Below the pieces are notes generated by a model. That model was not told where the DNA came from. It searched no databases and saw only the letters and a list, made by a program, of their open reading frames with translations. This document shows positions 34,558 to 48,252 of a stretch of 64,000 nucleotides of DNA, in pieces. The stretch spans positions 83,039 through 147,038 of the forward strand of contig JAGPDF010000002.1 in assembly GCA_018057705.1 (NCBI GenBank), given 5' to 3'. The translations under genes were made by a program, and so were the position numbers. Numbering within the stretch: position 1 is the stretch's first letter; each line of letters starts with the position of its first letter. This DNA is from Thermoanaerobaculia bacterium (GTDB lineage Bacteria; Acidobacteriota; Thermoanaerobaculia; Multivoradales; JAGPDF01).

Positions 34558-34560
34558 GGC

Positions 34561-35223
<663 letters not shown>

Positions 35224-35252
35224 GAGGGCGGCTCCTTGTTCGTCGCTCTCTA

Positions 35253-36901
<1,649 letters not shown>

Positions 36902-36905
<4 letters not shown>

Positions 36906-37882
36906 CGGGTAGTCCCCTGGGAGGCCGGCGTCGTTCCTGCCGCCGCAGTGTCCGCGGCCGACAGGCTCTTGATGTAACTGATCAGCTGCTGCAGCGCCTC
37001 GTCACTCAACTGGCCCTGGAACGAGGGCATGATCGGCTCGTAGCCCTGCACCATTCTCGCGGCGGGCATCAGGATCGACTCGCGCAGGTAGGCGTCGTCG
37101 GCCAGAGCCGTGCCGCCATCGGCGAGCGCGACCCGGGTGCCGTAGAGGCCCTGGAGCGAAGGTCCGCGTCCGCCCGGTTCCGGCTTGTGGCAGGTGTTGC
37201 AGGCGTACTGGGCGAACAGTCGCTCGCCGTCGGCGGAAGACGCCTTCGGCGCCGGCGCGGTGGCGAGCCATGCCTGGTACTCCTCCTGCGTCTGGACGAC
37301 AACGGTGCCGATCATCCCGGAGTGCTCGGTGCCGCAGAACTCGGTGCAGAACAGGTGGAACCGTCCGACCTTGGTCGGCGTGAACCAGACCGAGGATTGG
37401 CGGCCGGGCAGCACGTCGGCCTTGACCCTGAAGGCGGGCACGAAAAAGCTGTGGATGACGTCCTCGGAGGTCATCACCAGCCGGGTCGGCTGCCCGAGCG
37501 GCACATGCAATTCGTTGATCTCGCGCTGGCCGGTCGGATGCTGGATCTTCCACATCCACTGCTTGCCCGAGATCTGGTACTCGATCGCGTTCGCCGGTGG
37601 CCGGTAGAGGCGGAAGAACACCTTGACCCCCCAGGCGAAGGAGAAGAGCGCGATCAGCAGGGGAATGACCGTCCAGGTGATCTCGAGGAAGGCCGAGTTC
37701 TCGAAGTTGCTGCCGACCTGGTTGGTGCTCGTCCGGCGGTAGCGGATCGCGAAGAAGATGACCATCGCGGCGATGAGCACGGTGAAGAACGTGCCCATGC
37801 CGACGAGAAAGAGCGTCAGGTTGTCGACTTCGCTGGCAGCGGCCGAAGCCTGCTCCGGCACGAAGGGGAGCTTGAAGTTCAT
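36902..37882 (-). CDS. ctaC: Cytochrome c oxidase subunit II with fused cytochrome c domain (caa3 type)
   Basis: A 326-residue membrane-anchored electron entry subunit. There are two TM helices (about 24-46 and 66-90), then a cupredoxin domain with CuA ligands His144, Cys179, Cys183, His187 and Met190 in [13 protein letters not shown]. The C-terminal c-type haem domain has CNTCH at 228-232 and an axial Met probably in [10 protein letters not shown]. The fused haem defines a caa3 oxidase and can accept electrons straight from the alternative complex III. The ATG at 37882 overlaps the sco stop (ATGA), so maturation factor and apoprotein are coupled. The protein has no obvious lipobox. Confidence 0.97.
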
Positions 37883-38841
37883 GACCGTGCGACTCCTCCG
37901 GCTGCGGCGCGTTCGAGACGACGCTCGCTGCGAGACATCCAGAACATCGAGAAGATGAGTGCCGCGAGGGTGACCGCTCCCGCCACCTTGACCGCAAGGA
38001 GGGAGACGGTGGTGTACTTCCCGAGCGCGGCGTCGTAGTTGAAACAGAGCAGCATGAGCTTCTCCGAAAGGCCGCCGATTCGGCCTTCGGCGGCCTCGAA
38101 GAGCGCGAGCTTCAGATCCTTCGGCGCGTATTCGACGCCGTAGAGGTAGCGCGCCAGGCGGCCGTCGGGGGTAGCGATCATGACTCCGCTGGCATGCGCG
38201 AACTGCCGGATCGTCGGGTCCCAGGCGTAGCGGAAGCCCGCCGCCGCGGTCAGGCGCGCGATCGCGTCGGCGTCGCCGGTCAGGAAGTGCCAGCCGGCGG
38301 CGCTTTCGGGCCTGCCGTAGCGTTCGACGGCAGAGCTCTTGCGCTCGGCCGCCGTCTCCGGGGTGTCTTCCGGGTCGAAGCTCACGAACACGACCTCGAA
38401 CTCCGTGCCGGGCACGTAAGGCACGCCCTTCATCGCGGCGGCGGTACCGATGATGATCTGCGGACAGAGCACGGGGCAGCGGTAGTAGACGAAGGTCAGG
38501 AGCACCGGCCGGGTGCCGAAATAGTCGCCCAGCAGGACGGGCTTGCCGGTCTCGTCGCGGAAGGGCAGGTCGAGCGGCAGGGTCTCTCCGAGCCGTTGAT
38601 CGAAACCGACCAGATCCTGGATCTTCTGGGCGTTGAGCGCCCCCGGCTGGGGCGTGCGTTCGGCGAGCCCCGGACCCGTGAACTGCCGGGTTTCGGCCGC
38701 CGCGCCAGCGGCGAGCGGCCCCATGGCGGCCGCCGCGACGGCGAACGCCGAGGCTGCGAGCGCCAACAGCGAGGACGCCCGGGGCCCCGGGCGGGGGTCC
38801 GGCTGCGGGTCAGGGCGGAGAGGTACTTTGCGGATCGGCAT
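37879..38841 (-). CDS. sco: SCO1/SenC family copper chaperone with C-terminal TM helix
   Basis: Delivers copper to, or reduces, the CuA site of subunit II. The 320-residue protein has an N-terminal hydrophobic segment (about 24-46) and a thioredoxin-fold domain. That domain has the CxxxC site at Cys122 and Cys126 (YYRCPVLCPQ), VVFVSFDPEDTPETAAERK, and the His ligand in FAHASGVMIATPDG. A second C-terminal TM helix (VAGAVTLAALIFSMFWM) is typical of Sco proteins encoded in ACIII-caa3 operons. ATG 38841 is chosen; the gene follows the small TM protein by eight bases and overlaps ctaC. Confidence 0.93.
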   Translation of the reverse strand: MPIRKVPLRPDPQPDPRPGPRASSLLALAASAFAVAAAAMGPLAAGAAAETRQFTGPGLAERTPQPGALNAQKIQDLVGFDQRLGETLPLDLPFRDETGKPVLLGDYFGTRPVLLTFVYYRCPVLCPQIIIGTAAAMKGVPYVPGTEFEVVFVSFDPEDTPETAAERKSSAVERYGRPESAAGWHFLTGDADAIARLTAAAGFRYAWDPTIRQFAHASGVMIATPDGRLARYLYGVEYAPKDLKLALFEAAEGRIGGLSEKLMLLCFNYDAALGKYTTVSLLAVKVAGAVTLAALIFSMFWMSRSERRLERAAAGGVARS

Positions 38842-38849
38842 CTGCAACG

Positions 38850-39380
38850 TCAGTGCGCCGATCCTTCGTGGGCCGCGGGCGGCACAGCGGCGGCAGCCGG
38901 GGCGGCGTGGGCGTCGGCGGAGGGATCGGCCGGCGCTGGCGCCGGCGCGGGTGCCGCCGGTGCGGCTTCCGGCTCGGGCACGGCGAGGCGGTCGATCGCG
39001 GCCTCGATCGGCATGTGGGCGAAGCCCGCCGCCTTGTCGGTCCAGCCCCAGGTCGTCAGGCGCTCGCGCTCCGCAGCGCGCATCGCCGCAAGCTCCTTTT
39101 CGGGCGCGACCTGCAGGTTGGGGGCCGGCGGGAGGACGTTCCTGGCGGCCTCGGTGAGGGGAGAGGCCACCGGGTCCTGGCTGGCCGTCCACTTCGAGAG
39201 GCCGAGATAGATGAAGTAGCCGATGACCAGCGCACCGATCGTCGTGCCGCCCAGCCAGAGGCCGATCTCGATCGTCCTGCGAACGTCGATCTCCGAGTCA
39301 ATCGGAGCCCGGCCGGGATTCGGATGAGCGCCTGCGGCGCTGGAGTGAGCGCTGTGGCCGCCGTGCTTGTGATCAGTCAT
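38850..39380 (-). CDS. Single-TM accessory protein of the ACIII-caa3 operon
   Basis: A 176-residue protein with a His-rich N-terminus (KHGGHSAHSSAAGAH), one TM helix (about 40-60: LWLGGTTIGALVIGYFIYL), a conserved-looking periplasmic stretch and a low-complexity Ala/Pro tail. The stretch is AAERERLTTWGWTDKAAGFAHMPIEAAIDRL, and proteins with the same W-x-DK...A-x-IPI-x-x-A-I/M core occur between actF and sco in other ACIII operons. It overlaps actF's 3' end by 8 bp. It may bridge the complex III and oxidase modules or help copper or haem insertion. It is not homologous to ActG as far as I can see. Confidence 0.82.
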   Translation of the reverse strand: MTDHKHGGHSAHSSAAGAHPNPGRAPIDSEIDVRRTIEIGLWLGGTTIGALVIGYFIYLGLSKWTASQDPVASPLTEAARNVLPPAPNLQVAPEKELAAMRAAERERLTTWGWTDKAAGFAHMPIEAAIDRLAVPEPEAAPAAPAPAPAPADPSADAHAAPAAAAVPPAAHEGSAH

Positions 39381-40569
39381 GACCGAGGACTTCCTTCCAC
39401 TGCGGATCGTTGACCGCGACGAGCGGGCGTCTGCCGAGCTCGCGCGCGAACAGATAGAACCAGAGGCCCCCGATCCCGACCGGAATGGCGACGAAGAGCC
39501 AGTGGATCGAAAAGCCGCCTTCGCGCAGCGTCGGACGAGTCAGCCAGACGAGGTCGGCCCAGCGCATGACGAGCACGAAAGCGGCCACGGCTGAGAGTGC
39601 CTGGGCCTTTTCCTTGACGCTGCGCGACAGGAGGATCAGGAACGGAAAGAAGAAGTGGAAGATCAGCAGGCCCGCGGCGACGTAACCCCAGCCGCCGTGG
39701 AAGCGCACCGCAAACCAGACCGCCTCTTCCGGGAGGTTGCCCTGCCACATGATGATGAACTGGGAGATCGTCAGGTAGGTCCAGAACATGACGTAGGCGA
39801 ACAGGAGCTTGCCGTAGTCGTGGAAGAGCTTGCGGCTGAAGATCGCGTCCATCGGTTCTCGCTGGCGCAGCCAGTTGGCGACGAGGATGATGAAGGTCAT
39901 TCCCGCCAGCGCCTCGCCGGCGACGAAGATGGCGCCGTAGAGGCTCGAGAACCAGTGCGGATCGAGCGACATCAGCCAGTCGAAGCCCATGAACGTATTC
40001 ACGATGAGGTAGAGGAGCAGGCCCACCGCCGAAACGTCGTGCATCTTCCGCTTGAGGTCCGGGTCGCCGGTCTCGTCCTGGCGCTTCGACTTGGCCGAGA
40101 GGTAGTAGGCGTAGAAGGAGAAGAGCGCGCAGGCGAACAGCGTACGCGCGATGAAGAAGGGTACGTTCAGGTACGGCGCCTTGTGCTGCAGGGCATGGTC
40201 CACCGCCACCTTGGCCGGATCGGCCCACATGAAGATCGCGTCGAGTCCGAAGAAGAGCGGAATTGCGGCGATGCCGACGAACGGAATGGTGCGTGCCGCC
40301 GCCTCGACGATACGCCGGGCCGCAAGGCCCCAGCCGCCGCCCGACAGATGCTGCAGCATGAGGAAGCCGAGCGAGCCGACCGCCACGGTGTACCAGAGCA
40401 GCCAACCGACGAGATAGGCCTCGAAGAACTCCTGGCGCGCCAGGAAGAAGCCGGCGATCGAGGCGGCGGCGCCGGCGGCACCGACGACGAGCGACTTGCC
40501 GGCGAGGCCGGAGAGCGCGGCCGGCGCCTCGAAATCAGCGGAGCGGAGCGGGAAGTGGAGCGTCCTCAT
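39373..40569 (-). CDS. actF: Alternative complex III subunit ActF (NrfD-like quinol-oxidising membrane subunit)
   Basis: A 398-residue polytopic subunit of the quinol:cytochrome c oxidoreductase. It has about ten TM helices, including LVGWLLWYTVAVGSLGFLML, TFMGFDWLMSLDPHWFSSLYGAIFV, YVMFWTYLTISQFIIMWQGNLPEE and FHGGWGYVAAGLLIFHFFFPFLIL. The FDWLMSLDPHWFS and MWQGNLPEE blocks are characteristic of ActF. It is a paralogue of ActC with weaker NrfD similarity. It is separated from actE by 112 bp, the only real gap inside the act genes, where a short CACCCGC-like repeat is seen. Confidence 0.93.
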   Translation of the reverse strand: MRTLHFPLRSADFEAPAALSGLAGKSLVVGAAGAAASIAGFFLARQEFFEAYLVGWLLWYTVAVGSLGFLMLQHLSGGGWGLAARRIVEAAARTIPFVGIAAIPLFFGLDAIFMWADPAKVAVDHALQHKAPYLNVPFFIARTLFACALFSFYAYYLSAKSKRQDETGDPDLKRKMHDVSAVGLLLYLIVNTFMGFDWLMSLDPHWFSSLYGAIFVAGEALAGMTFIILVANWLRQREPMDAIFSRKLFHDYGKLLFAYVMFWTYLTISQFIIMWQGNLPEEAVWFAVRFHGGWGYVAAGLLIFHFFFPFLILLSRSVKEKAQALSAVAAFVLVMRWADLVWLTRPTLREGGFSIHWLFVAIPVGIGGLWFYLFARELGRRPLVAVNDPQWKEVLGHD

Positions 40570-40681
40570 GGCGCGATCGCGGTTCCTCTCGTTGTTCGGG
40601 TGGCGCGGGTGGTGCGGGTGGGGCGGATCGAGCGGGTGCGGCTCGCCGACTCCGTCCCGGAGGTGAGGTCGTTCGGGCCGG

Positions 40682-41344
40682 TCATGGATGCGCGCCCCCG
40701 GCGGCGTGCGCGGCGGCGGCCGGCGCGTCGAGCGCGTTGAGCTGAGCGAGCTGTTCGGGCGTGAGGCTCGCGGCCTCGACGTGCTGCGAGAGTTGCAGGG
40801 CGCGGATATAGGCGGCGATCGCCCAGCGATCCTCCGGCGGAATCTGCGGCGCGTAGCTCGGCATGACGGCGAAGCCGTTGGTCATCACGTCGAAGAAGTA
40901 GCCGATGGGCACCTGCCGCAGGCGTTCCTCGTGGTACGAGACCGGCTGCTTGTAGCCGCGGCGGACGACCATCCCGCGGCCCTCGCCCACCTGTCCGTGG
41001 CAGGGCGTGCAGTAGATGTTGAAGCGCTCCTGGCCGCGCTTGAGCAGGGTGCGCGTCATGGGCATCGGCAGCTCGGTGGCCATGCTGCCGTCGGCGAGCC
41101 GGCCGGTGTAGAAGTGGGAATCCTCCCGCAACGTGCCGCGGGCGACCGTGTTCACCGGAAACGGACGCATGCCGCTGCCGTCGGCGAAGAAAGTGCTGCC
41201 CCGGTAGGGCTTGAGCTTCGGCTGGTCGTGCATGTCCTGGCGGCAGCCGATGGCTCCGAAACCGCCGAGCGCCAGCAGCAGCAAGAGGCCGGTGCGTCCC
41301 GCGACGGCGCGGGTGGAAGCCGTCTTCCGGTCAGAGCTCGACAT
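40682..41344 (-). CDS. actE: Alternative complex III subunit ActE (monohaem cytochrome c lipoprotein)
   Basis: A 220-residue periplasmic lipoprotein electron carrier of alternative complex III. Its signal has a lipobox AIGC (Cys34). One haem site, CTPCH (residues 112-116), is followed by GQVGEGRGMVVRRGYKQPVSY, a block typical of ActE, and MPSYAPQIPPEDRWAIAAYIRALQ supplies the axial Met. It overlaps the 3' end of actD by 14 bp. It passes electrons from the ActA haems towards the caa3 oxidase. The Ala/His-rich C-terminal tail is low complexity. Confidence 0.94.
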   Translation of the reverse strand: MSSSDRKTASTRAVAGRTGLLLLLALGGFGAIGCRQDMHDQPKLKPYRGSTFFADGSGMRPFPVNTVARGTLREDSHFYTGRLADGSMATELPMPMTRTLLKRGQERFNIYCTPCHGQVGEGRGMVVRRGYKQPVSYHEERLRQVPIGYFFDVMTNGFAVMPSYAPQIPPEDRWAIAAYIRALQLSQHVEAASLTPEQLAQLNALDAPAAAAHAAGGAHP

Positions 41345-41887
41345 CGTTGACCTCCATCGCGCCGGTCGACAGCAGGAACTCGCGCGTGCCGGAGGGGTCG
41401 AACTTCCCGTCCTGCGCCTCGATGCAGAGAAAATAGCCGTCTCGCGAGGCCTTCTCGCGGAAGCGCGCGACGTTGAAGACCGGATGGTACGGCTGCGGCA
41501 GGCCGTTCAGCAGGAACATGCCGATGGCGGCCGAGAACGCGGCAAAGAGAATGGTGCACTCGAAGAGCACCGGGATGAAGGCCGGCCAGCTGTTGTAGGG
41601 CTTGCCGCCGATGTTCATCGGGTAGTCGACGGTCGAGGTCCAGATCTGGAGCCCCCAGCCGGCGAGCGCGCCGACGATGCCGCCCGTGAGGCAGATGAGC
41701 GGCACTTTCGACTTGTGGTGGTCACAGATCACTTCCGAGATCGCTTCCACCGGGAACGGCGTATAGGCGTCCATGGCGCGAAATCCGGCGCTGTGAGCTT
41801 TGCCGGCGGCATCCAGCAGTTGCTGCGCCGTCGAATACTCCGCCATCAGGCCGTGGAGGCCCGGGCTCGGGGTTGCGGTCGAGGTAG

Positions 41888-41891
<4 letters not shown>
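41331..41891 (-). CDS. actD: Alternative complex III subunit ActD (DUF3341)
   Basis: A 186-residue membrane subunit of the DUF3341 family. It has a cytoplasmic N-terminus with AMDAYTPFPVEAISEVI, two TM helices (ICLTGGIVGALAGWGLQIW and IPVLFECTILFAAFSAAIGMF) separated by YPMNIGGKPYNSWPAF, and a C-terminal domain with PYHPVFNV and DGYFLCIEAQD. These are the family hallmarks. It has no cofactor and probably holds ActC and ActF together. The ATG at 41891 overlaps the actC stop (ATGA). Confidence 0.95.
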
Positions 41892-43275
<1,384 letters not shown>

Positions 43276-43279
<4 letters not shown>

Positions 43280-46200
43280 GCGGAAAGCTCCGGATTGGGG
43301 TTCTTGACCATCGCGAGATAGGTGGTCCGCGGCCGGGTGCCCAGTTCTTCGAGCAGCGCGTAGTTGCGCGGATTCTTCTTCTCGGAGACGACCTTGGCCG
43401 CCGGGTCGTTCAGGTTGCCGAACGAGATCGCCTGCGGCGGACAGGCCTGCTGGCAGGCCGTCTGGATCTCGCCGTCCGCGACCTGGCGCAGGTCGCGATC
43501 GGCCGGTATCCGGGCGCGGTTGATGCGCTGCACGCAGTAGGTGCACTTCTCCATCACGCCGCGGCTGCGCACGGTGACGTCGGGGTTCCTCTGCAGCTTG
43601 AACTGCTCGGTCTCCCAATCCTGGAAGAGGAGGAAGTTGAACCGGCGCACCTTGTAGGGGCAGTTGTTCGAGCAGTACCGCGTGCCGACGCAGCGGTTGT
43701 AGACCATGTCGTTCAGGCCATCGGTCGAGTGGACCGTCGCCGCAACCGGGCAGACGACCTCGCACGGGGCCTGTTCGCACTGCATGCAGACGATCGGCTG
43801 GCTGACGATGGACGACGGCTCGTCGACGTCGCCCTGGTAGTAGCGGTCGACGCGGATCCAGTGCATCTCACGGCCGCGCGACACCTGCTCTTTGCCGACC
43901 ACCGGAATGTTGTTCTCCGACTGGCAGGCGATGACGCAGGCGTTGCAGCCGTTGCAGGCGTTCAGGTCGATGACCATGCCCCAGGCGTAACCCTTGTACT
44001 CGAAGCCCGGGTTGAAGGAGGCGTTGACGTCGATGCCTTCGTGGGCGCCGGCGTGAGCGAAATGGGGGTCTTTTTCGAACTCGGAAAGCGTCGCCTGGCG
44101 CACGACGGCGCGCGCGGTCGCCTGCTCGCTCTCCTCCCGCATCCAGTCGATCGAGTGATGACCCTGGGTGGTGGCGAGCTGGGCGCTTTCGCCGGTCGCC
44201 TCGAGGGTGACGGCGGGCAGGCCGTAGCGGCTGGTGCGGGTCTGCGCCGCGTAGGCGCTGAAGCCGATGCCGTTGGCCACCCTGCCGGCGCGCGTGCGGC
44301 CGTACCCCAGGTGAACCGTGGCGACGCCGTCGGCCTGGCCGGGCAGCAGCCAGACCGGACCGGTGAGCTTGCGCCCGTCCGGGGCGGTGAGCGCGACGAT
44401 CTCGTTGCCCGCCACGCCGAGCTTCTCGGCGGTGCCGGGCGAGAGCAGGATGGCGTTCTCCCAGGTCAGCTTGGTGATCGGCTTGGGCAACTCCTGCAGC
44501 CAGCCGTTGTTGGCGAAGCGCCCGTCGAGGACGCAAGGGTCGGGCCGCAGGGCGAGCTCGAGCGCGCCGCCGGCCGGTTCGGTTGCCAGCGTCTGGACGG
44601 CGGCGGCGACGCCTGCCGCGACCAGAACCGGCTGGGTCGCGGGCAGAGCGCTGCCCGGCAGCATCCCGTCGTGCAGGAGCTTGCGGAAGGACGGATCGAA
44701 AGTCTCGCCGCCCATCTGCGCCTCCCAGGTTTCGCGCATCAGGGTGTAGGCATCGTCGGTCGAGCGTCCGAGCAGCGCAGCGATCATCTCGCTCGCCGTC
44801 TTCCCGCCATAGAGCGGCTCGATCAACGGCTGCACCAGCGTCACGGTGCCGTCGTAGGCCCGCGCGTCACCCCACGACTCGAGATAGTGCGCCGCCGGCA
44901 CGTGCCACTGGCAGTAGGCCGCGGTCTCGTCGTCGTAGAGGCCGTGATGAATGCGCAACGCCGAGCTGCTCTTCCAGATCGCGGCGACGTCGAGGTCGGC
45001 GGGCGCGTCGTAGACCGGATTGACGCCGGAAACCAGCAGCAGGTCGACCTTTCCGGCCTTCATGTCGTCCAGCAGGGCGACGAGGGAGGCGAGGCCGTCG
45101 ACTGGATCGGCGGCGATCGGGGCGCTGTAGACGAGCGTCCCGCCGCTCGCGCCGCTGGCGCCGCTCGCTCCGAGCGCCTCGTTGATCGCGGCGACCAAAG
45201 TGTGCGCCGCGGCCGGAAGCGACTCCCCGGCAACGACGAGGGCGGCACCCCGATGCGCAACGAGGTCGCGCGCCGCGGCTTCGACCCACCTGGCTGTCGC
45301 CGAATCGAGCGCCGGAGCGCCGACACCCGCGACACCGACCGCCGCGGCCAGCGCCTGAACGATGCCGGCGGCCTGAGAGGGCCGGATGCGGAAACGGTGA
45401 TCGGCGACCGTCCCGGTCGCCGTCGGGCTCGACTCCGCGACGTACAGCCGGTTCATCGCGGTGGCACCGTGTCCTACCCGGCGGCGATCGGCGAAGTCGC
45501 GGGCGTAGCGCACCGAGCCCGGTCCGGCGGTCAGGAAGTCGGACTCGAGCGCCAGGATGACGTCGGCCCTGGCGAGGTCGTAGCGCAGTCCGACCGGCGC
45601 TCCGAAGGCCTCCGCGAGCCCCTTCGTCGAGTTGTCGGCGGCCAGCGGATCCCAGCGGTGCCAACGCGCCTGGGGGTAGCTCTCGAGCAGGGAGGCGATC
45701 AGACGCGCCTCGGTGGGCGAGCTCGTCGGACCGGTCAGCAGGCGCAGCCCCGCGCCGCCGAAGGCCGACTGGGCGTTCAGGGCAGCGGTGATCTGCTGGT
45801 TCAGGGCCGTCCAGGTGGCCGCGTTGCCGAGCTGGGAGATGGCCTGCGACCGGTCCGGGTCATAAAGGCCGAGCACCGAGGCCTGGGTCACGGCATCGCT
45901 CGCGCCCAGGCTCGCCGGGTGCTCGGGATTGCCTTCGACTTTCGTCGGGCGGCCGTTGTGACTCTCGATGAGCAGGCCGGTGGCGACTCCGGAGAGCGCC
46001 ATCGAAGTGGCGAACAGTACGGGCTTGCCGGGAAGGAGCTCCTCCGCCTGGCGGACGTACGGCACGATCTTTTCGATCGGCTGGCGGGTGCAGGCGGTGA
46101 GCCCGGCGAGGCCGAGCGAGGCCGCGGCGAGCTGCAGGAAGTTGCGTCGCGAGACGCCGTCCGGCCACTCGGAAGCGAAGCGCGGGAACTCACGATCGAG

Positions 46201-46446
46201 CAGCTCACCGAACTCCGGCGTCTCGGCGAGCTCTTCGAGGCTCCGCCAGTAGGTCGCTCCACCGCGGCTCTGCAGGCGCTCGCGCGCTGCCGAAAGATCG
46301 AGCGGAGCCTGCTGCGCCGAGGGCTTTTTCCACTCGACGTGGCAGTCGCCCGCGGGGGGCGACCCGGCGGAGCTGACCGGAGGGGCCGGCGGGGCCTGCG
46401 TGTCCGGCGAGACCGGCGAGGGATGCGGAATCAGAAGTTCGGTCAT
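43276..46446 (-). CDS. actB: Alternative complex III subunit ActB (molybdopterin-oxidoreductase-like and Fe-S fusion)
   Basis: A 1056-residue periplasmic iron-sulfur subunit. A Tat-type motif SRRNFLQLAAASLGLAGLTAC lies near residue 98 after a long N-terminal extension that includes YWRSLEELAETPEFGELL, which is usual for ActB. The middle is a molybdopterin-oxidoreductase-like domain that lacks cofactor in characterised complexes. The C-terminal third is a four-cluster ferredoxin domain: CNGCNACVIACQSENN, CMQCEQAPCEVVCP, CVGTRYCSNNCPYKVRR, CTYCVQRINRARI and QTACQQACP. It relays electrons from quinol to the ActA and ActE haems. The start is ATG 46446, nine bases after actA. Confidence 0.97.
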
Positions 46447-46455
46447 GAGGGATCT

Positions 46456-47106
46456 CTAGCGATGACAGTTCGAGCAGCTGACCTTGCTCTGGACATTGTT
46501 GGCGAGCGCCCACTCTTTCTGTTTGGCGGCAAGGTCGGCTGGCGGTTGCCAGAGGACATTGGTGACTTCCTCGCGCGGCCGCAGGTTCGGAACCGGGTCG
46601 CGGTGGCAGTCGAGGCACCACTTCATGGTGAGCGGCGCCCCCTGGTACATCAGAGGCATCTTGTTGATCGGGCCGTGGCAGGTCGTGCAGGCGACCCCTT
46701 TGGCGACGTGGATGCTGTGGTTGAAATAGACGAAGTCGGGGAGATCGTTGACGCGGTTCCAGGTCAGGGGCTTGCCGTCCCGGAAACTGGCGCGCACCGG
46801 CTCGAGCACGGCGGCGTTGGTCCAGATCTGGTTGTGGCAGTTCATGCAGGTCTGCGTCGGCGGAATTCCGGCCGAAGCCGCGCGCTCGACGCTGGTGTGA
46901 CAGTACCGGCAGTCGATGCCGACCTGCGCCACATGGTGGTCGTGACTGAACGGAACCGGCTGCTGGAGAACGATGCCTTCGCGGGTGACATAGCCGGAGT
47001 GGGCCAGGGTCCACAGGGCAAAACCGCCCGCCGCGGCCAGAAAAAGGGCCACGAAGACCGATGCCCGAGCCAAGGCGTTCGCGCTGCGAGGGAAGATCTG
47101 CGGCAT
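46456..47106 (-). CDS. actA: Alternative complex III subunit ActA (pentahaem cytochrome c)
   Basis: A 216-residue membrane-anchored multihaem cytochrome. The N-terminal helix is SVFVALFLAAAGGFALWTLA, and five CxxCH sites lie at about residues 66, 87, 140, 164 and 211 (CRYCH, CMNCH, CTTCH, CLDCH, CSNCH). FSHDHHVAQVGIDCRYCH and FNHSIHVAKGVACTTCH are typical ActA blocks supplying distal His ligands. It is the first gene of the ACIII-caa3 operon, which runs thirteen genes to 33632. A putative minus-strand promoter lies about 75-100 bp upstream. Confidence 0.97.
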   Translation of the reverse strand: MPQIFPRSANALARASVFVALFLAAAGGFALWTLAHSGYVTREGIVLQQPVPFSHDHHVAQVGIDCRYCHTSVERAASAGIPPTQTCMNCHNQIWTNAAVLEPVRASFRDGKPLTWNRVNDLPDFVYFNHSIHVAKGVACTTCHGPINKMPLMYQGAPLTMKWCLDCHRDPVPNLRPREEVTNVLWQPPADLAAKQKEWALANNVQSKVSCSNCHR

Positions 47107-47178
47107 AGGTTGTTAGCTCTTTCCGTTGTCGCGCACGTGTCCAGGGCGCGCCGAGGGCGTGCGAAGCGTCGGCGAAAA

Positions 47179-47205
47179 ATTTCACATCGGTCGGCGGCTT
47201 GTCAA
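47179..47205 (-). promoter_or_regulatory. Putative promoter of the ACIII-caa3 operon
   Basis: On the minus strand a perfect TTGACA (47205-47200) is followed after 15 bp by TGAAAT (47184-47179), inside an AT-rich GAAATTTTT patch that is rare here. The -10 is only 4/6 and the spacer is short, so the call rests mainly on the -35 and the position upstream of actA. Confidence 0.35.
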
Positions 47206-47375
47206 ACCCGACCCACCCTTGCGGGCGGTCGAACCCCGCGCTATGGATCAGGTACGGCGCGGTCGCCGGAGCCGGATGGAAGGCATCTCCTGCGGGCGCG
47301 CCGTCGGGCGGTCCGGCGTCGGACTCGAGAGGAGGGCTGGGATAGGATTCGCGGCGTTCTTTTCGGAGGATCGGC

Positions 47376-48125
47376 ATGAAGAAACGGCTCGAGAGGGTGC
47401 AGAGCCCGCAGTTGGGCAGGACAGTGAGTCTCTGGAGCTACGGCCACTGGGGGCCGCCTCTGGTGGTCTTCCCGACAGCGGCGGGTTTCGCGCACGAGTG
47501 GGAAGCGCAGGGGATGGTCGAGGCGCTCGCCCCCTGGCTCGAGGCCGGGAAGCTCAAGCTCTACTGCCCCGAGTCGAACGTCGCCGAGGCCTGGACGAAG
47601 AAGGAGAACGACGCCGCCTGGCGGATCCAGCGTCACGTCCTCTATGAAAAGTGGGTCGTCGAGACCCTGGTGCCGCACATCCGGCAGGACTGCAACACTC
47701 CAGCGGCTCCGATGATGACCGCCGGCGCGAGCCTGGGCGCTTTCTACGCGGCGAACATCGCGCTCAAGTACCCGGAGATCTTCCGCTGGGCGCTCTGCAT
47801 GAGCGGCCGTTACCTTATGACTCATTTCACCGAGGGTTACTCGAACCTCGACGTCTATCTCAACAACCCGCTGGCCTACGTCCAGGGCCTCTCCGGCGAG
47901 CCTCTCGACCGGGTGCGCCGCAACACTCACATCACCCTGGTCTGCGGTCAGGGAGCCTTCGAAGAGGGCTGCATCGAGGAGACCCAGGCCTTAGGCGACC
48001 TGTTCGAGAACAAGGGGATCCCGCACGATCGCGACATCTGGGGCTACGACGTCGCCCACAACTGGGCCTGGTGGAAGCGGCAGGCGCAGTACCACCTCTC
48101 CCGCCGCCTCGGCCCCCCGCGCTGA
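47376..48125 (+). CDS. Esterase family (alpha/beta hydrolase) protein
   Basis: A 249-residue cytosolic alpha/beta hydrolase of the putative-esterase (esterase D-like) family. The nucleophile elbow is TAGASLGAFYAAN (Ser119). An oxyanion region is PPLVVFPTAAGFAHEWE and the catalytic His is probably in YDVAHNWAWWKRQ near the C-terminus; the last motif (H-x-W-x-W-W) is typical of this branch. There is no signal peptide. ATG 47376 is preceded by CGGAGGA. It is divergent from actA. The substrate is unknown; candidates are short acyl esters or carbohydrate acetyl esters. Confidence 0.88.
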   Translation: MKKRLERVQSPQLGRTVSLWSYGHWGPPLVVFPTAAGFAHEWEAQGMVEALAPWLEAGKLKLYCPESNVAEAWTKKENDAAWRIQRHVLYEKWVVETLVPHIRQDCNTPAAPMMTAGASLGAFYAANIALKYPEIFRWALCMSGRYLMTHFTEGYSNLDVYLNNPLAYVQGLSGEPLDRVRRNTHITLVCGQGAFEEGCIEETQALGDLFENKGIPHDRDIWGYDVAHNWAWWKRQAQYHLSRRLGPPR

Positions 48126-48252
48126 GACTCTAGCCCGGCGCGCCCTCATCTCCTTCTGGCAGCGCTCCTGCAGTCGCCTGGGGCAGGCGACCGGGTGCGC
48201 CGGGTCGGAACCTCCAGCGAGGCCGCTCTCTGCGCCCCTGCGCCGTGCAGGA

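Noticed and set aside
43729..47379. A 1216-codon plus-strand open frame opposite actB and actA
   Set aside because: The minus strand codes for ActB and ActA with all haem and Fe-S motifs; the plus frame has shadow composition and no domain.
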